Source: Micromonospora citrea | GTDB taxonomy: Bacteria > Actinomycetota > Actinomycetes > Mycobacteriales > Micromonosporaceae | Assembly (NCBI RefSeq): GCF_900090315.1 | Contig: NZ_FMHZ01000002.1 | Location: 966,001-1,030,000 of the forward strand | Reading direction: 5' to 3' | DNA: 64,000 nucleotides | Part shown: positions 32,863 to 45,937 of the stretch, piece by piece | Position numbering within the stretch: the first letter of the stretch is position 1 | Layout: the number at the start of each line of letters is the position of its first letter | Translations under genes and position numbers: made by a program | The notes under the pieces: model-generated | The model's input: the letters and a program-made list of their open reading frames with translations, nothing else | Database searches by the model: none | What the model was told of the DNA's origin: nothing

Positions 32863-33708
32863 TCAGGCGACGGCCGCGGCGCTCGCCTCGGCGCGCAGGT
32901 CCTCCTCCGAGGCGCCGCGCCGCCAGTAGCCGGCGAACGTGACGTGCCGCCGGTCCAGGCCGCGCTCGGCGACGAGATGCCGCCGCACCGCCCGCACCAT
33001 CGACGACTCGCCGGCGACCCAGGCGTACGGGGTGCCGGCCGGCAGCCGGGCGGCGCGGACCGCGTCCGCCAGCAGGGTGCTGCCGGGGGCGGTGCCGCCC
33101 CGCACGACCCAGCGCACCTCGGCGCGGGCGGCGGTGGGCAGTTCCCGGATGTCCGCCGCGTCGGGGACCTCGATCCAGGCCCGGACCGGGGTGTCGGCGG
33201 GCAGCCAGGCCAGGATGCCGGCGGCGGCGGGCAGCGCGGTCTCGTCGGCCACGAGCAGCACCGAGTCGGTGCCGGCCGGGGGGCGGAAGCAGACGCTGCG
33301 GTTGTCGTGCACGGCCGGGCCGAGCAGCACCACCTGGTCCCCGGGCAGGGCGTGCCGGGCCCAGCGGGAGGCGGGGCCGGTGTCGCCGTGGCTGACGAAG
33401 TCGATGTCCACCTCGCAGGCCTCGGGCCGCTGCTCCCGGATGGTGTAGGAGCGCATCACCGCGCGCACGTCCGCCGGCATGGCCCGGTACGCGCCGAACC
33501 AGTCCTCCCCCGCCTCGACCGGCAGCACCGGCGCGGGCTGGCCGGGGTGCGGCAGGAACAGCGAGACGCTCTGGTCGCGGCCGCCGCCGGCGAAGTCGGC
33601 CAGCTCCGGCCCGCCGAGGGTGACCCGGATCAGGGAGGCCCCGATCCGGCGGGCGCCGACGACCCGCGCGGCGAAGAAGCGGTACTGGAGGGCGACCGCG
33701 GTGCTCAC
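32863..33708 (-). CDS. Siderophore-interacting protein (ferric-siderophore reductase, ViuB/SIP)
   Basis: 281 residues. N-terminal FAD-binding half contains MRSYTIREQRPEACEVDIDFVSHGDTGPASRWA (canonical RxYTxR), C-terminal NAD(P)H half contains VLLVADETALPA and YAWVAGESSMVRAVRRHLVAERGL. The family reduces Fe(III)-siderophores in the cytoplasm to release iron. GTG start overlaps the stop of the binding-protein gene, so both are transcribed from the IdeR-box promoter. Confidence 0.95.
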   Translation of the reverse strand: MSTAVALQYRFFAARVVGARRIGASLIRVTLGGPELADFAGGGRDQSVSLFLPHPGQPAPVLPVEAGEDWFGAYRAMPADVRAVMRSYTIREQRPEACEVDIDFVSHGDTGPASRWARHALPGDQVVLLGPAVHDNRSVCFRPPAGTDSVLLVADETALPAAAGILAWLPADTPVRAWIEVPDAADIRELPTAARAEVRWVVRGGTAPGSTLLADAVRAARLPAGTPYAWVAGESSMVRAVRRHLVAERGLDRRHVTFAGYWRRGASEEDLRAEASAAAVA

Positions 33709-34742
33709 GCGGTGACCTTCTTGGCGCCCCGGATGGCGGTGGCGAGGTTCTCCAGCAGCGGCGCGGCGCCCGCGTACGAGAAGCGGGGCACGGCGTCCCA
33801 CGGGGTGATCTGGTTGGCCTTGACCGCCGGGAGCTGCTGCCAGGTCGGCTTGGCGGCCAGGTCCTTGGGCTGCAGGGCGGTGTTGCGGTTGTCGAGCAGG
33901 AGCAGGTCGGCCGGGAACTTGCCGGCGTTCTCCCAGCTCAGCGCCTCGAAGTAGTCGCCGGCCTCCAGCTTGGTGGGAACGACGATGTCGACGCCCAGCT
34001 CGGCGAAGTACATCAGGTCGGTGCTGACCCTGGGGTTGGAGACGTAGAACAGGTCGGGGCTGCCGGAGCAGGCGAGCACCTTGATGCCCGGGTTGGCCTT
34101 GACCGCCTGGCGGACCGACTCGGCGGCGGCCTCGAAGCGGGCCTTGGCGTCGGTGACCTTCTTGGCGGACAGGTCGGCGCCGAGGGACTCGGCGAGCTGC
34201 GCGTACCGCTCGATCGGCTTGGTCAACGGCACCCGGGCGGTGGTGATGGTGACGGTCGGGGCGAGCGGGAGGATCTTGTCCTTGCTCTCGTCCGGCACGT
34301 ACCAGAAGGCGCCCGGGTCGTACATGTGGGTGACGAGCAGTTCCGGCCGCAGGGCCGCGTACTTCTCCAGGCTGAACTCGCCCCAGACGTTGCCGAGGAT
34401 CTCCACGGACTCCACGTTCAGGTCGCCGGCCTGCGGCTCCTTGCTGCCGTCGGCGCGCTTCGTCTCGCCGAACACGCCGACGATCTGCTTGTCGAGTCCG
34501 AAGTCGACGAGCGCGGCGGCCGCTCCCGTGAAGGCGACCACCCGGGTCGGGCGGGCGGGGGCGCTCGCCTTCTCGTTACGGTCGTCGGTGAACGACCAGG
34601 GGCCGCCGGAGTTCTTGGTGGCGGGGGTGGCGGAGTCCTCGTCCCGGCCGCAGCCGGCGAGCAGGGCGGCCAGGGTGGCGGCGCCACCGGCGGCGAGCAG
34701 GCCCCGACGGGAGAGGCGGCGGGCGGACACGGGATTCTGCAT
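33705..34742 (-). CDS. Iron-siderophore ABC transporter substrate-binding lipoprotein (FepB/FhuD type)
   Basis: 345 residues. Twin-arginine-like RRLSRRGLLAAGG, lipobox LLAGC (Cys about 31), then a class III (helical-backbone) binding fold: RPTRVVAFTGAAAALVDFGL, ALRPELLVTHMYDPGAFWYV. It is exported and anchored to bind a ferric siderophore. Starts 49 bp from the IdeR box; transport partners are the divergent permeases and ATPase. Confidence 0.95.
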   Translation of the reverse strand: MQNPVSARRLSRRGLLAAGGAATLAALLAGCGRDEDSATPATKNSGGPWSFTDDRNEKASAPARPTRVVAFTGAAAALVDFGLDKQIVGVFGETKRADGSKEPQAGDLNVESVEILGNVWGEFSLEKYAALRPELLVTHMYDPGAFWYVPDESKDKILPLAPTVTITTARVPLTKPIERYAQLAESLGADLSAKKVTDAKARFEAAAESVRQAVKANPGIKVLACSGSPDLFYVSNPRVSTDLMYFAELGVDIVVPTKLEAGDYFEALSWENAGKFPADLLLLDNRNTALQPKDLAAKPTWQQLPAVKANQITPWDAVPRFSYAGAAPLLENLATAIRGAKKVTA

Positions 34743-34790
34743 GACGGTGTCTTTCGATCAGGGTCGGGCGAATGACCATGGACAGCGGGG

Positions 34791-34809
34791 TTAGGTTAAC
34801 CTAACCTAA
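34791..34809. promoter_or_regulatory. IdeR/DmdR iron box
   Basis: TTAGGTTAACCTAACCTAA agrees with the IdeR/DmdR consensus (TTAGGTTAGSCTAACCTAA) at all but one position. It sits between the divergent binding-protein and permease genes, so both arms should be repressed by Fe-bound IdeR. Confidence 0.93.
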
Positions 34810-34857
34810 ATCGCTGTCAAGCCCGGCCCGGAATTCCGCACCTCATCGGAGACCACA

Positions 34858-35910
34858 CTGTCCGCCACCCTCTCCTCCCGCGCCGGGGCGCCACCGGCGC
34901 CGTCCGTCGCGCGTCGTCCCGGCCACGTCGCGCTGCGGGCCGCCGGCCTCGCGGCGTCGGTGCTGCTCCTCGCCGCCGTCGTGGTGCTGAGCATCGCCGT
35001 GGGCGCCAAGCAGCTCCCCCTCGCCGACGTGTGGCAGGGCCTGCTGCACCGCGACGCCGCCGAGTACGCCGTCGTGCACCGGATGCGGCTGCCGCGTACG
35101 CTGCTCGGCCTGCTCGCCGGCACGGCGCTCGGCGTGGCCGGCGCGGTGATGCAGGCGCTGACCCGCAACCCGCTGGCCGACCCCGGGCTGCTCGGCATCA
35201 ACGCCGGCGCCGCCGCGGCGGTGGCCAGCGCGGCGGCCCTGCTCGGCATCGGCGGGCTCGGCGGCCAGGTCTGGTTCGCGCTGCTCGGCGCCGCCGCCGT
35301 GACCGCCGCCGTCTACGTCGTCGGTGGCGGGCGCGGGGCCACCCCCGCCCGGCTGGCACTGGCCGGCGCGGCGCTCAACGCCACCCTCTACTCGTACGTC
35401 AGCGCGGTCATGCTGCTCGACTCGGCGTCGCTGGAGCGGCTGCGGTTCTGGACGGTGGGCTCGCTGGCCGGCGCCGAGCCGGCCACCGTGCGCACGGTCG
35501 CGCCGTTCATCGCGGCGGGCCTGCTGGTCGCCCTGGCCGCCACCCGCGCGCTCAACGCGCTGGCGCTCGGCGACGACGCGGCGCGCGCGCTCGGCGCGCG
35601 GCCCACGCTCGTCCGGGCCACGGTGATCCTGGCCATCACGCTGCTCTGCGGCGCCGCCACGGCCGCCTGCGGGCCGATCGTCTTCGTCGGTCTGCTCGTG
35701 CCGCACCTGGTCCGCGCGCTCACCGGGCCCGACCTGCGCTGGATGCTGCCGTACTGCGCCGTCCTCGCCCCCGTGCTGCTGCTCGGCGCCGACGTGCTGG
35801 GCCGGGTGCTGAGCCGGCCCGGCGAACTCCAGGTCGGGACGGTGACCGCCGTCGTCGGCGGGCCGCTCTTCCTCTGGCTGGTGCTGCGCGGGCGGGTGGC
35901 CCACCCGTGA
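34858..35910 (+). CDS. Iron-siderophore ABC permease (FecCD family) 1
   Basis: 350 residues from the proposed CTG start. FecCD fold with about nine helices; conserved RLPRTLLGLLAGTALGVAGAVMQALTRNPLADPGLLGI and ACGPIVFVGLLVPHLVR. No ATG, GTG or TTG lies between the in-frame stop at 34807 and GTG 34960, and that GTG would cut the first membrane helix and has no ribosome site. CTG 34858 is preceded by GGAG at 6 nt and restores a hydrophilic leader, so a rare CTG start is proposed. Stop overlaps the next permease's GTG. Confidence 0.85.
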   Translation: MSATLSSRAGAPPAPSVARRPGHVALRAAGLAASVLLLAAVVVLSIAVGAKQLPLADVWQGLLHRDAAEYAVVHRMRLPRTLLGLLAGTALGVAGAVMQALTRNPLADPGLLGINAGAAAAVASAAALLGIGGLGGQVWFALLGAAAVTAAVYVVGGGRGATPARLALAGAALNATLYSYVSAVMLLDSASLERLRFWTVGSLAGAEPATVRTVAPFIAAGLLVALAATRALNALALGDDAARALGARPTLVRATVILAITLLCGAATAACGPIVFVGLLVPHLVRALTGPDLRWMLPYCAVLAPVLLLGADVLGRVLSRPGELQVGTVTAVVGGPLFLWLVLRGRVAHP

Positions 35911-36932
35911 TCACCCTTCGCGCCTCCGGTCTGTCCCTGCGGCTGCGCCCCCGTGCCGTCGCCGTCGGCCTCGCCGGCGTGCTGCTGGCGCTGGCGCTGA
36001 GCGTCCTCGCCGTCGGCAGCGGTGACTACCCGATGAGCCCCGCCGACGTGCTGCGCACCCTCGCCGGCGGCGGGACCCCGGCCGAGGAGTTCATCGTCAC
36101 CGAGCTGCGGCTGCCCCGGGTGGTCACCGCGCTCTGCGTCGGCGCCGCGCTGGCGCTGGCCGGCGCCGTCTTCCAGTCGCTGGTCCGCAACCCGCTGGGC
36201 AGCCCCGACATGCTCGGCTTCACCCAGGGCGCGGCGACCGGCGCGCTGGTCGTGGTGCTGCTCGGCGGCAGCAGCCTGGCGCTCGCCTGGTCGGCGGTGG
36301 CCGGCGGGCTGGTCACGGGCGCGCTGGTCTACGCGCTGGCCTGGCGGCGCGGCGTGCACGGGTTCCGGTTGATCCTGGTCGGCATCGGCACCATGGCGAT
36401 CCTGACCGGGGTCAACGGCTGGCTGCTGACCCGGGCGAAGCTGATGGACGCCGCGCGCGCCGTGCTCTGGCTCACCGGCAGCCTGGACGGGCGCGGCTGG
36501 GTCAACGCGCTGCCCCTGCTGATCGCGCTGGCGGTGCTGGTGCCGGTGATGCTGGTCGGCTTCGGGCCGGCGCTGCGCCTGGTCGAGATGGGCGACGACA
36601 CCGCCTCCGCCCTGGGCGTACGCGTGGAGCGGGTGCGCCTGGTCGTGCTGGCGGCGGCGGTGCTGCTGGTCTCCCTGGCGGCGGCCGCCGCCGGGCCGGT
36701 GAACTTCGTGGCGCTCACCGCGCCGCACCTGGCCCGGCGGCTGACCCGGGCACCGGGGCCGAACCTGCTGCCCGCGGCGGTCGTCGGGGCGGTGCTGGTG
36801 GTCGCCGCCGACCAGATCGCGCTGCGGGCCTTCCCCGGGCACCAACTGCCGGTGGGCGTGGTGACCGGCGTGCTGGGCGGCGCCTACCTGGTCTGGCTGC
36901 TCGCCGGCGAACGCCGGGCCGGCCGGCTGTGA
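35907..36932 (+). CDS. Iron-siderophore ABC permease (FecCD family) 2
   Basis: 341 residues, the second half of the heterodimeric channel. RLPRVVTALCVGAALALAGAVFQSLVRNPLGSPDMLGFTQGA is the FecCD hallmark and AGPVNFVALTAPHLARRL the coupling region. GTG 35907 overlaps the preceding stop. Together with permease 1, FepC-like ATPase and the divergent binding protein it imports a ferric siderophore. Confidence 0.95.
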   Translation: MITLRASGLSLRLRPRAVAVGLAGVLLALALSVLAVGSGDYPMSPADVLRTLAGGGTPAEEFIVTELRLPRVVTALCVGAALALAGAVFQSLVRNPLGSPDMLGFTQGAATGALVVVLLGGSSLALAWSAVAGGLVTGALVYALAWRRGVHGFRLILVGIGTMAILTGVNGWLLTRAKLMDAARAVLWLTGSLDGRGWVNALPLLIALAVLVPVMLVGFGPALRLVEMGDDTASALGVRVERVRLVVLAAAVLLVSLAAAAAGPVNFVALTAPHLARRLTRAPGPNLLPAAVVGAVLVVAADQIALRAFPGHQLPVGVVTGVLGGAYLVWLLAGERRAGRL

Positions 36933-36985
36933 ACGGAACGGGCCCGAACGGGCGGGCGCACCACGACGAGAACGGAGCACGGAGC

Positions 36986-37828
36986 ATGCAGTCCCGGCTG
37001 AGCGGCAACGCGATGACCCTCGCCTACGAGCGACGGACCATCGCCGAGGACCTGAGCGTCGCCGTGCCCGACCAGTCGTTCACGGTGATCATCGGCCCGA
37101 ACGCCTGCGGCAAGTCCACCCTGCTGCGCGCGCTGTCCCGGCTGCTCAAGCCGGCGGCCGGTGCGGTGCTGCTGGACGGCGAGGACATCCACCGGCTGCC
37201 GGCCCGGGGCGTCGCGCGCACCCTCGGCCTGCTGCCGCAGACGTCCGTCGCCCCGGACGGCATCGGCGTCGCCGAACTCGTCGCCCGGGGCCGGTACCCC
37301 CACCAAAGGCTGCTGCGGCAGTGGTCGCGCGAGGACGAGCGGGTGGTCGCCGAGTCGATGGCGGCCACCGGGGTCACCGACCTGGCCGACCGGCCCGTCG
37401 ACGAGCTCTCCGGCGGGCAGCGGCAGCGGGTGTGGATCGCGATGGCGCTGGCCCAGCAGACGCCCCTGCTGCTGCTGGACGAGCCGACCACCTACCTGGA
37501 CATCGCCCACCAGATCGAGATCCTCGACCTCTGCGCGCGGCTGCACGAGGAGCAGGGCCGAACCCTGGTCGCGGTGCTGCACGACCTCAACCACGCCGCC
37601 CGCTACGCCACGCACCTGATCGCGATGCGCGACGGCCGGGTGGTCGCCGCCGGCCCGCCCCGCGAGGTGGTCACCGCTGAGCTGGTCGAGGAGGTCTTCC
37701 GGCTGCCCTGCCGGGTCATCGACGACCCCGAGAGCGGCACTCCCCTGGTGGTCCCCGCCGCCCGCCGCCGGTCGCCCGCCGCGAGCGCCGGCGCCCCGGC
37801 GGTGGCCGCCGCCGGCGACCGGCCGTGA
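36986..37828 (+). CDS. Iron-siderophore ABC transporter ATP-binding protein (FepC/FecE type)
   Basis: 280 residues. Walker A GPNACGKST (the ACGKST form typical of siderophore ATPases), Q-loop LLPQTSVAPDGI, signature LSGGQRQRVWIAMALAQQ, Walker B LLLLDEPTTYLD, H-loop LHDLNHAARYA. ATG 36986 has GGAG 8 nt upstream; a GTG at 36929 overlaps the permease stop but adds non-conserved residues. C-terminal 30 residues are Ala/Pro-rich. Confidence 0.95.
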   Translation: MQSRLSGNAMTLAYERRTIAEDLSVAVPDQSFTVIIGPNACGKSTLLRALSRLLKPAAGAVLLDGEDIHRLPARGVARTLGLLPQTSVAPDGIGVAELVARGRYPHQRLLRQWSREDERVVAESMAATGVTDLADRPVDELSGGQRQRVWIAMALAQQTPLLLLDEPTTYLDIAHQIEILDLCARLHEEQGRTLVAVLHDLNHAARYATHLIAMRDGRVVAAGPPREVVTAELVEEVFRLPCRVIDDPESGTPLVVPAARRRSPAASAGAPAVAAAGDRP

Positions 37829-37894
37829 GCGCCGGCCGGCGACGCGAGTGGAGGCCCGCCACGCCGCGCCCCGCGCGTGCGCATCGACCGAAAT

Positions 37895-37906
37895 CACCGT
37901 ACGGTG
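37895..37906. promoter_or_regulatory. Palindrome before the siderophore acyltransferase
   Basis: CACCGTACGGTG, perfect 12-bp palindrome, 6 bp before the ATG at 37913. It overlaps the place of a ribosome site, so it could be an operator or an RNA element; no regulator is known for it. Confidence 0.35.
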
Positions 37907-37912
37907 GCACCG

Positions 37913-38479
37913 ATGCGTGACGTCGTCAACACCTACCGCCAGGACGTCGACGGCTTCGGCCGGGTGACGATCCGCCCCCTGGACCCGGACACCGACATCG
38001 ACCTGGTCCACGGCTGGGTCGGCGAGGAACGGGCCCGGTTCTGGGGGATGCGCGACGCCGGTCGCGACCGCGTCGAGGAGATCTACCGCCACCTCGACTC
38101 GCTGCCCACCCACCACGCCTGGCTGACGCACCGCGACGGCGTGCCCGTCGCGCTGTTCCAGACGTACGAGCCGACGGCCGACCCGGTCGGCGAGTGCTAC
38201 GACGTCCGGCCCGGCGACCACGGCGCCCACCTGCTGATCGGCCCGACGAGCCGGCCCGAGCCGGGCTTCACCGGGACCCTGTTGGAGGTGTTCCTGGACT
38301 TCGTCTTCACCGACCCGGGACGCCGGCGCGTCGTGATGGAGCCGGACGCGCGCAACGACAAGGCGGTCGACCGGCTGCTGCGCACCGGCTTCGTCGCCGG
38401 CCCGCTGATCGACCTGAACGGCAAGCGGGCCCGGCTGATGTTCCTCGACCGGGAGACCTTCGAGGCCCGGCGGCGCTGA
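37913..38479 (+). CDS. IucB/AlcB/DesC-like siderophore N-acyltransferase (GNAT fold)
   Basis: 188 residues. FGRVTIRPLDPDTDIDLVHGWVGEERARFWGM, HHAWLTHRDGVPVALFQTYEP and GDHGAHLLIGP, with RRVVMEPDARNDKAVDRLLRTGFV, match the aerobactin/desferrioxamine acyltransferase group that acylates hydroxylamines of lysine or cadaverine. No hydroxylase or NIS synthetase is in the window, so it either completes a siderophore made elsewhere or modifies an imported one. Placed 84 bp after the uptake operon. Confidence 0.85.
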   Translation: MRDVVNTYRQDVDGFGRVTIRPLDPDTDIDLVHGWVGEERARFWGMRDAGRDRVEEIYRHLDSLPTHHAWLTHRDGVPVALFQTYEPTADPVGECYDVRPGDHGAHLLIGPTSRPEPGFTGTLLEVFLDFVFTDPGRRRVVMEPDARNDKAVDRLLRTGFVAGPLIDLNGKRARLMFLDRETFEARRR

Positions 38480-38489
38480 CCCGGTCCGC

Positions 38490-38515
38490 TCCCCGGGCGG
38501 TCGCCCGCCCGGGGA
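38490..38515. terminator. Bidirectional terminator hairpin
   Basis: 11-bp perfect stem TCCCCGGGCGG/CCGCCCGGGGA with a TCGC loop, between convergent stops at 38479 and 38526. Confidence 0.8.
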
Positions 38516-38525
38516 ACGCCGTGGG

Positions 38526-40136
38526 TCAGCCGCCCGGCCGCAGCACCCGGCCCCGCCCGGCGGCGTTGTCCGCCGCGGCCTGGCTGCGCTGGGTGCCGGT
38601 GACGCAGACGTCGTCGCCGAGGAACGCCTCCCGCCACACGTAACCCGACACGCAGGTGTGCGGGCCGTACGGCCCGTTGACCCAGCGGCTCGCGGCCACG
38701 GCGTTGTCGGCGAGCACCTGGGACCGGGTCGCCCCGGTGACGCAGACGTAGTCGGACTGGTCGGCGTCGCGCCAGACGTACCCGCTGACGCAGGTGTTCG
38801 GCCCCGAGACCAGGCGCGCCGGGTTGCGGCGGGACGCCGCGGCGGCGTTGTCGGCGGCGGCCTGGCTGCGCTGGGTGCCGGTCACGCAGACGTCGTCACC
38901 GGCGTACGCCTCCCGCCACACGTAACCCGACACGCAGGTGTGCGGGCCGTAGGGCCCGTCGACCCAGCGGCTCGGTGCGGCGGCGTTGTCCGCCCAGACC
39001 TGGCTGCGGGTGGCGCCGGTGACGCAGACCAGGTCGCCGGGGCGGGCCTCCCGCCAGACGTAGCCCTGCAGGCAGCGGTTGACCACGTCGGTGGTGACGG
39101 TGACCGAGGCGGAGTTGCCCGAGATCCAGTTCACGCCGATCTGCACGCCGTTGGCGTTGAGCGACTGCGCCGGGCCGCCGCCGGGGCCGGTCCGCAGCAG
39201 GGTGGGCGTGCCGTTGCGCACCTCGTGCAGCAGGACCGTGTCCGCCGGGATGCCCGCGCTCCAGCCGGTCTTGCGGCGGAACTCCACCGTGTAGTAGTGG
39301 AACAGGTCGGCCGGGTCGAACGGGATCCGGACCAGCTGCGGGCCGGCCGCCGAGGGCACCTCCAGCGGCGCCAGCGTGATCGTCCGCGAGGCCACCCCGT
39401 CGGCGGCCATCGTGAACACCCGGTTCTTCGGCAGCCAGCCCAGCTCGTCGCGGTGGAACGCGTTGAGCCCCACCGCGCTCGTGCCGTAGTTCGCCGTGGC
39501 GAAGGCGTGGATGTGCATGGCGCTCATCTCGTCCCACGGGTCGTCGTACTCGCCCGGCTGCGACCACGGCGCGTTCTGGTACGTCGTGTCGTTGGAGAAC
39601 GAGTGGCCCAGGTTGTAGCCGTGCAGCATCTCGTGGGCGGCGAACCCGACGTTCCAGGCCCCCGGGTCGAGCAGCACCCGGCCGCCGGCCGCCCCGGAGT
39701 CCACCCAGTCGTTGAGCATGACGGCGGTGCGGTGCCCGGCGGGGACGGTGTAGCCGTTGGCCGCGGCGGTGTCGACGCAGCGCTGGATGCGGGTGCCGCG
39801 GTCGATCGACTGGAACTGCGCCAGGGTGTACGACATGGTGTACCAGCCCCGCACCGCCGAGCCGGCCAGCGAGACCCGGCCGCCGGACTGGTCGGCGAGG
39901 TAGTCGGCCACCCCGCCGGTGCCGAGCCCGGCGTGGGTGAGGAAGTTCGCGAAGAACGACGGGGTCCTGGGCTCCGCCGGCTTGTCGCTGAACTTGCAGA
40001 GCAGCACGGACCAGGGGGTGTTGTTGCGGATCGGGCTGGCCGCCGCCGGCCCGGCCGCGACCACCACCGACCCCAGGACGGCGCAGCTGAGCGCCACGGC
40101 CGCCGTGGCGGCCCGACGCAGGAGTTGGGATCCCAC
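38526..40136 (-). CDS. Secreted zinc metalloprotease with four C-terminal GYVWREA repeats
   Basis: 536 residues. Signal peptide about 1-34 (cleavage near AAAS). The zinc site is HEMLHGYNLGHS (HExxH at about 168-172 with a later His in the HxxxxGH position), as in M6/M12-like metallopeptidases; SAMHIHAF may hold the Met-turn. After a beta-rich domain, residues about 350-530 comprise four 42-46-residue repeats built on CVSGYVWREA, GDxVCVTG and RSQxxADNAA, each with two cysteines. I have seen this repeat in other actinobacterial secreted proteins without known function. GTG 40136 is chosen because GGAG lies 7 nt upstream. Confidence 0.85.
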   Translation of the reverse strand: MGSQLLRRAATAAVALSCAVLGSVVVAAGPAAASPIRNNTPWSVLLCKFSDKPAEPRTPSFFANFLTHAGLGTGGVADYLADQSGGRVSLAGSAVRGWYTMSYTLAQFQSIDRGTRIQRCVDTAAANGYTVPAGHRTAVMLNDWVDSGAAGGRVLLDPGAWNVGFAAHEMLHGYNLGHSFSNDTTYQNAPWSQPGEYDDPWDEMSAMHIHAFATANYGTSAVGLNAFHRDELGWLPKNRVFTMAADGVASRTITLAPLEVPSAAGPQLVRIPFDPADLFHYYTVEFRRKTGWSAGIPADTVLLHEVRNGTPTLLRTGPGGGPAQSLNANGVQIGVNWISGNSASVTVTTDVVNRCLQGYVWREARPGDLVCVTGATRSQVWADNAAAPSRWVDGPYGPHTCVSGYVWREAYAGDDVCVTGTQRSQAAADNAAAASRRNPARLVSGPNTCVSGYVWRDADQSDYVCVTGATRSQVLADNAVAASRWVNGPYGPHTCVSGYVWREAFLGDDVCVTGTQRSQAAADNAAGRGRVLRPGG

Positions 40137-40227
40137 TCGCACTCTCCGTTCCCGTGGCCCGAACCGTTCGGGCCGTGGGAAGCATCGGAGCACCCGGCGC
40201 CTCCGTACGGATCGACAGAGTCGAGTT

Positions 40228-40282
40228 GGCGACGGGCCGGAATCCGACTCGGCCCGTCGCCCGGGATGCGGGCGACGGGCCG
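40228..40282 (-). promoter_or_regulatory. Mutually exclusive hairpins before the metalloprotease
   Basis: Segment B (40250-40263, CGGCCCGTCGCCCG) is complementary both to A' (40269-40282, 14 bp) and to A (40228-40239, 12 bp). Read on the minus strand the order is A', B, A, then 92 nt to the metalloprotease GTG. Either hairpin may terminate the upstream kinase transcript; the arrangement resembles an attenuator. Confidence 0.5.
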
Positions 40283-40304
40283 GACGCGGCGCGCGGCGGC
40301 GGGA

Positions 40305-44828
<4,524 letters not shown>

Positions 44829-45044
44829 AGACCACCTCGCAGCCGCCGGGGGCCCGCCCACCGGCACGACATCAACCGCGCAAGTATGCACAGTCCGGCC
44901 GGCGGCCGCGCGGGCAGCGCGACAGGCCGTCGCCGGCCTGACCGACCCGGGCCCCGCGCCGCCGGCACCCCGCCCGAAACCGGCTCCCCCCGACAGCCGG
45001 GGCGGCGCCCGATCGGCCCGTGGGGTGCGGCGGCGCGGGGCCGG

Positions 45045-45243
45045 GACGACGCCCGATCGGCCGTCCGGGGGCGGGGCCGTGGGGCGTCCAGGACGACGCC
45101 CGACCGGCCGTCCGGGGGCAGGGCCGTGGGGCGTCCAGGACGACGCCCGACCGGCCGTCCGGGGGCAGGGCCGTGGGGCGTCCAGGACGACGCCCGACCG
45201 GCCGTCCGGGGGCAGGGCCGTGGGGCGTCCAGGACGACGCCCG
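45045..45243. repeat. 47-bp minisatellite, four copies plus a part
   Basis: Units start with GACGACGCCCGACCGGCCGT at 45045, 45092, 45139, 45186 and, partial, 45233. The last three full copies are essentially identical. The array abuts the stop of the RibD-like gene. Together with 44829-45044, where no gene is seen, it separates that operon from the kinase. Confidence 0.93.
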
Positions 45244-45244
45244 C

Positions 45245-45937
45245 TCAGTCGGCGGCGCAGCGGTCCGACAGCGCGTAGCGGAGCAGCACCACGTCGCCGA
45301 TCTGGCGGGTCTCCACCAGCCGCGCCCGGCGGCCGGGATGCCAGGGGAACGTCCCGTCGCCGACGAACCGGGGCGCCCGCCGGTCGCCGACGAAGAACGG
45401 GGCCACCACCAGGTGCAGCTCGTCGGCGAGGCCGGCGGTGAGGAACTGCCCGAGCACGTTCGCCCCGCCCTCCACCATCAGCCGCTCCACGCCCCGGCCG
45501 GCGAGGTCGGCCAGCGCCCACGCCGGGTCGACCCGCTCGCCCGCGTCCACCACCGTGGCCCGGCCGGCCAGGCGCTGCCCGGTCTGCTCCGCCGCCGGGC
45601 TCGCGCAGTAGACGATCCGGTCGGCCTCGCCGGTGGTGAAGAACCGGGCGGCCGGGTCCAGGTCGCCGCAGCCGGTCACCGTCACCTTCGTCGGCGACGC
45701 GGACAGGCCCCGCGCGAGGCGGGCGGCCCGGCGCCGCGCGGAGCGGACCAGCAGCCGCGGGTCGTCACGTCGGACCGTGCCCGCGCCCACCAGGATCGCG
45801 TCGCAGCCGGCCCGCACCTCGTCGACCCGGTCCAGGTCGGCCTCGTTGGACAGCAGCAGCCGCTGCGCGCTGGCGTCGTCGAGGTAACCGTCCAGCGACG
45901 TCGCGCAGCTGAGCAGGACGTACGGGCGGTCAGTCAC
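45245..45937 (-). CDS. RibD C-terminal (dihydrofolate reductase-fold) reductase, no deaminase domain
   Basis: 230 residues. RPYVLLSCATSLDGYLDD, DAILVGAGTVRRDDPRLLVR and ERLMVEGGANVLGQFLTAGLADELHL are the RibD_C reductase signatures that bind NADPH and reduce the ribosyl side chain of a GTP-derived pyrimidine. The N-terminal cytidine-deaminase-like domain of bifunctional RibD is absent. GTG 45937 overlaps the ribA-like stop by 8 bp. It is the last gene of a tightly packed minus-strand cluster with a PTPS-fold protein, suggesting a role outside normal riboflavin synthesis. Confidence 0.9.
   Translation of the reverse strand: MTDRPYVLLSCATSLDGYLDDASAQRLLLSNEADLDRVDEVRAGCDAILVGAGTVRRDDPRLLVRSARRRAARLARGLSASPTKVTVTGCGDLDPAARFFTTGEADRIVYCASPAAEQTGQRLAGRATVVDAGERVDPAWALADLAGRGVERLMVEGGANVLGQFLTAGLADELHLVVAPFFVGDRRAPRFVGDGTFPWHPGRRARLVETRQIGDVVLLRYALSDRCAAD

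Noticed and set aside
45045..45243. CRISPR-like array of 47-bp units
   Set aside because: Whole unit repeats including the would-be spacer; simple tandem repeat.
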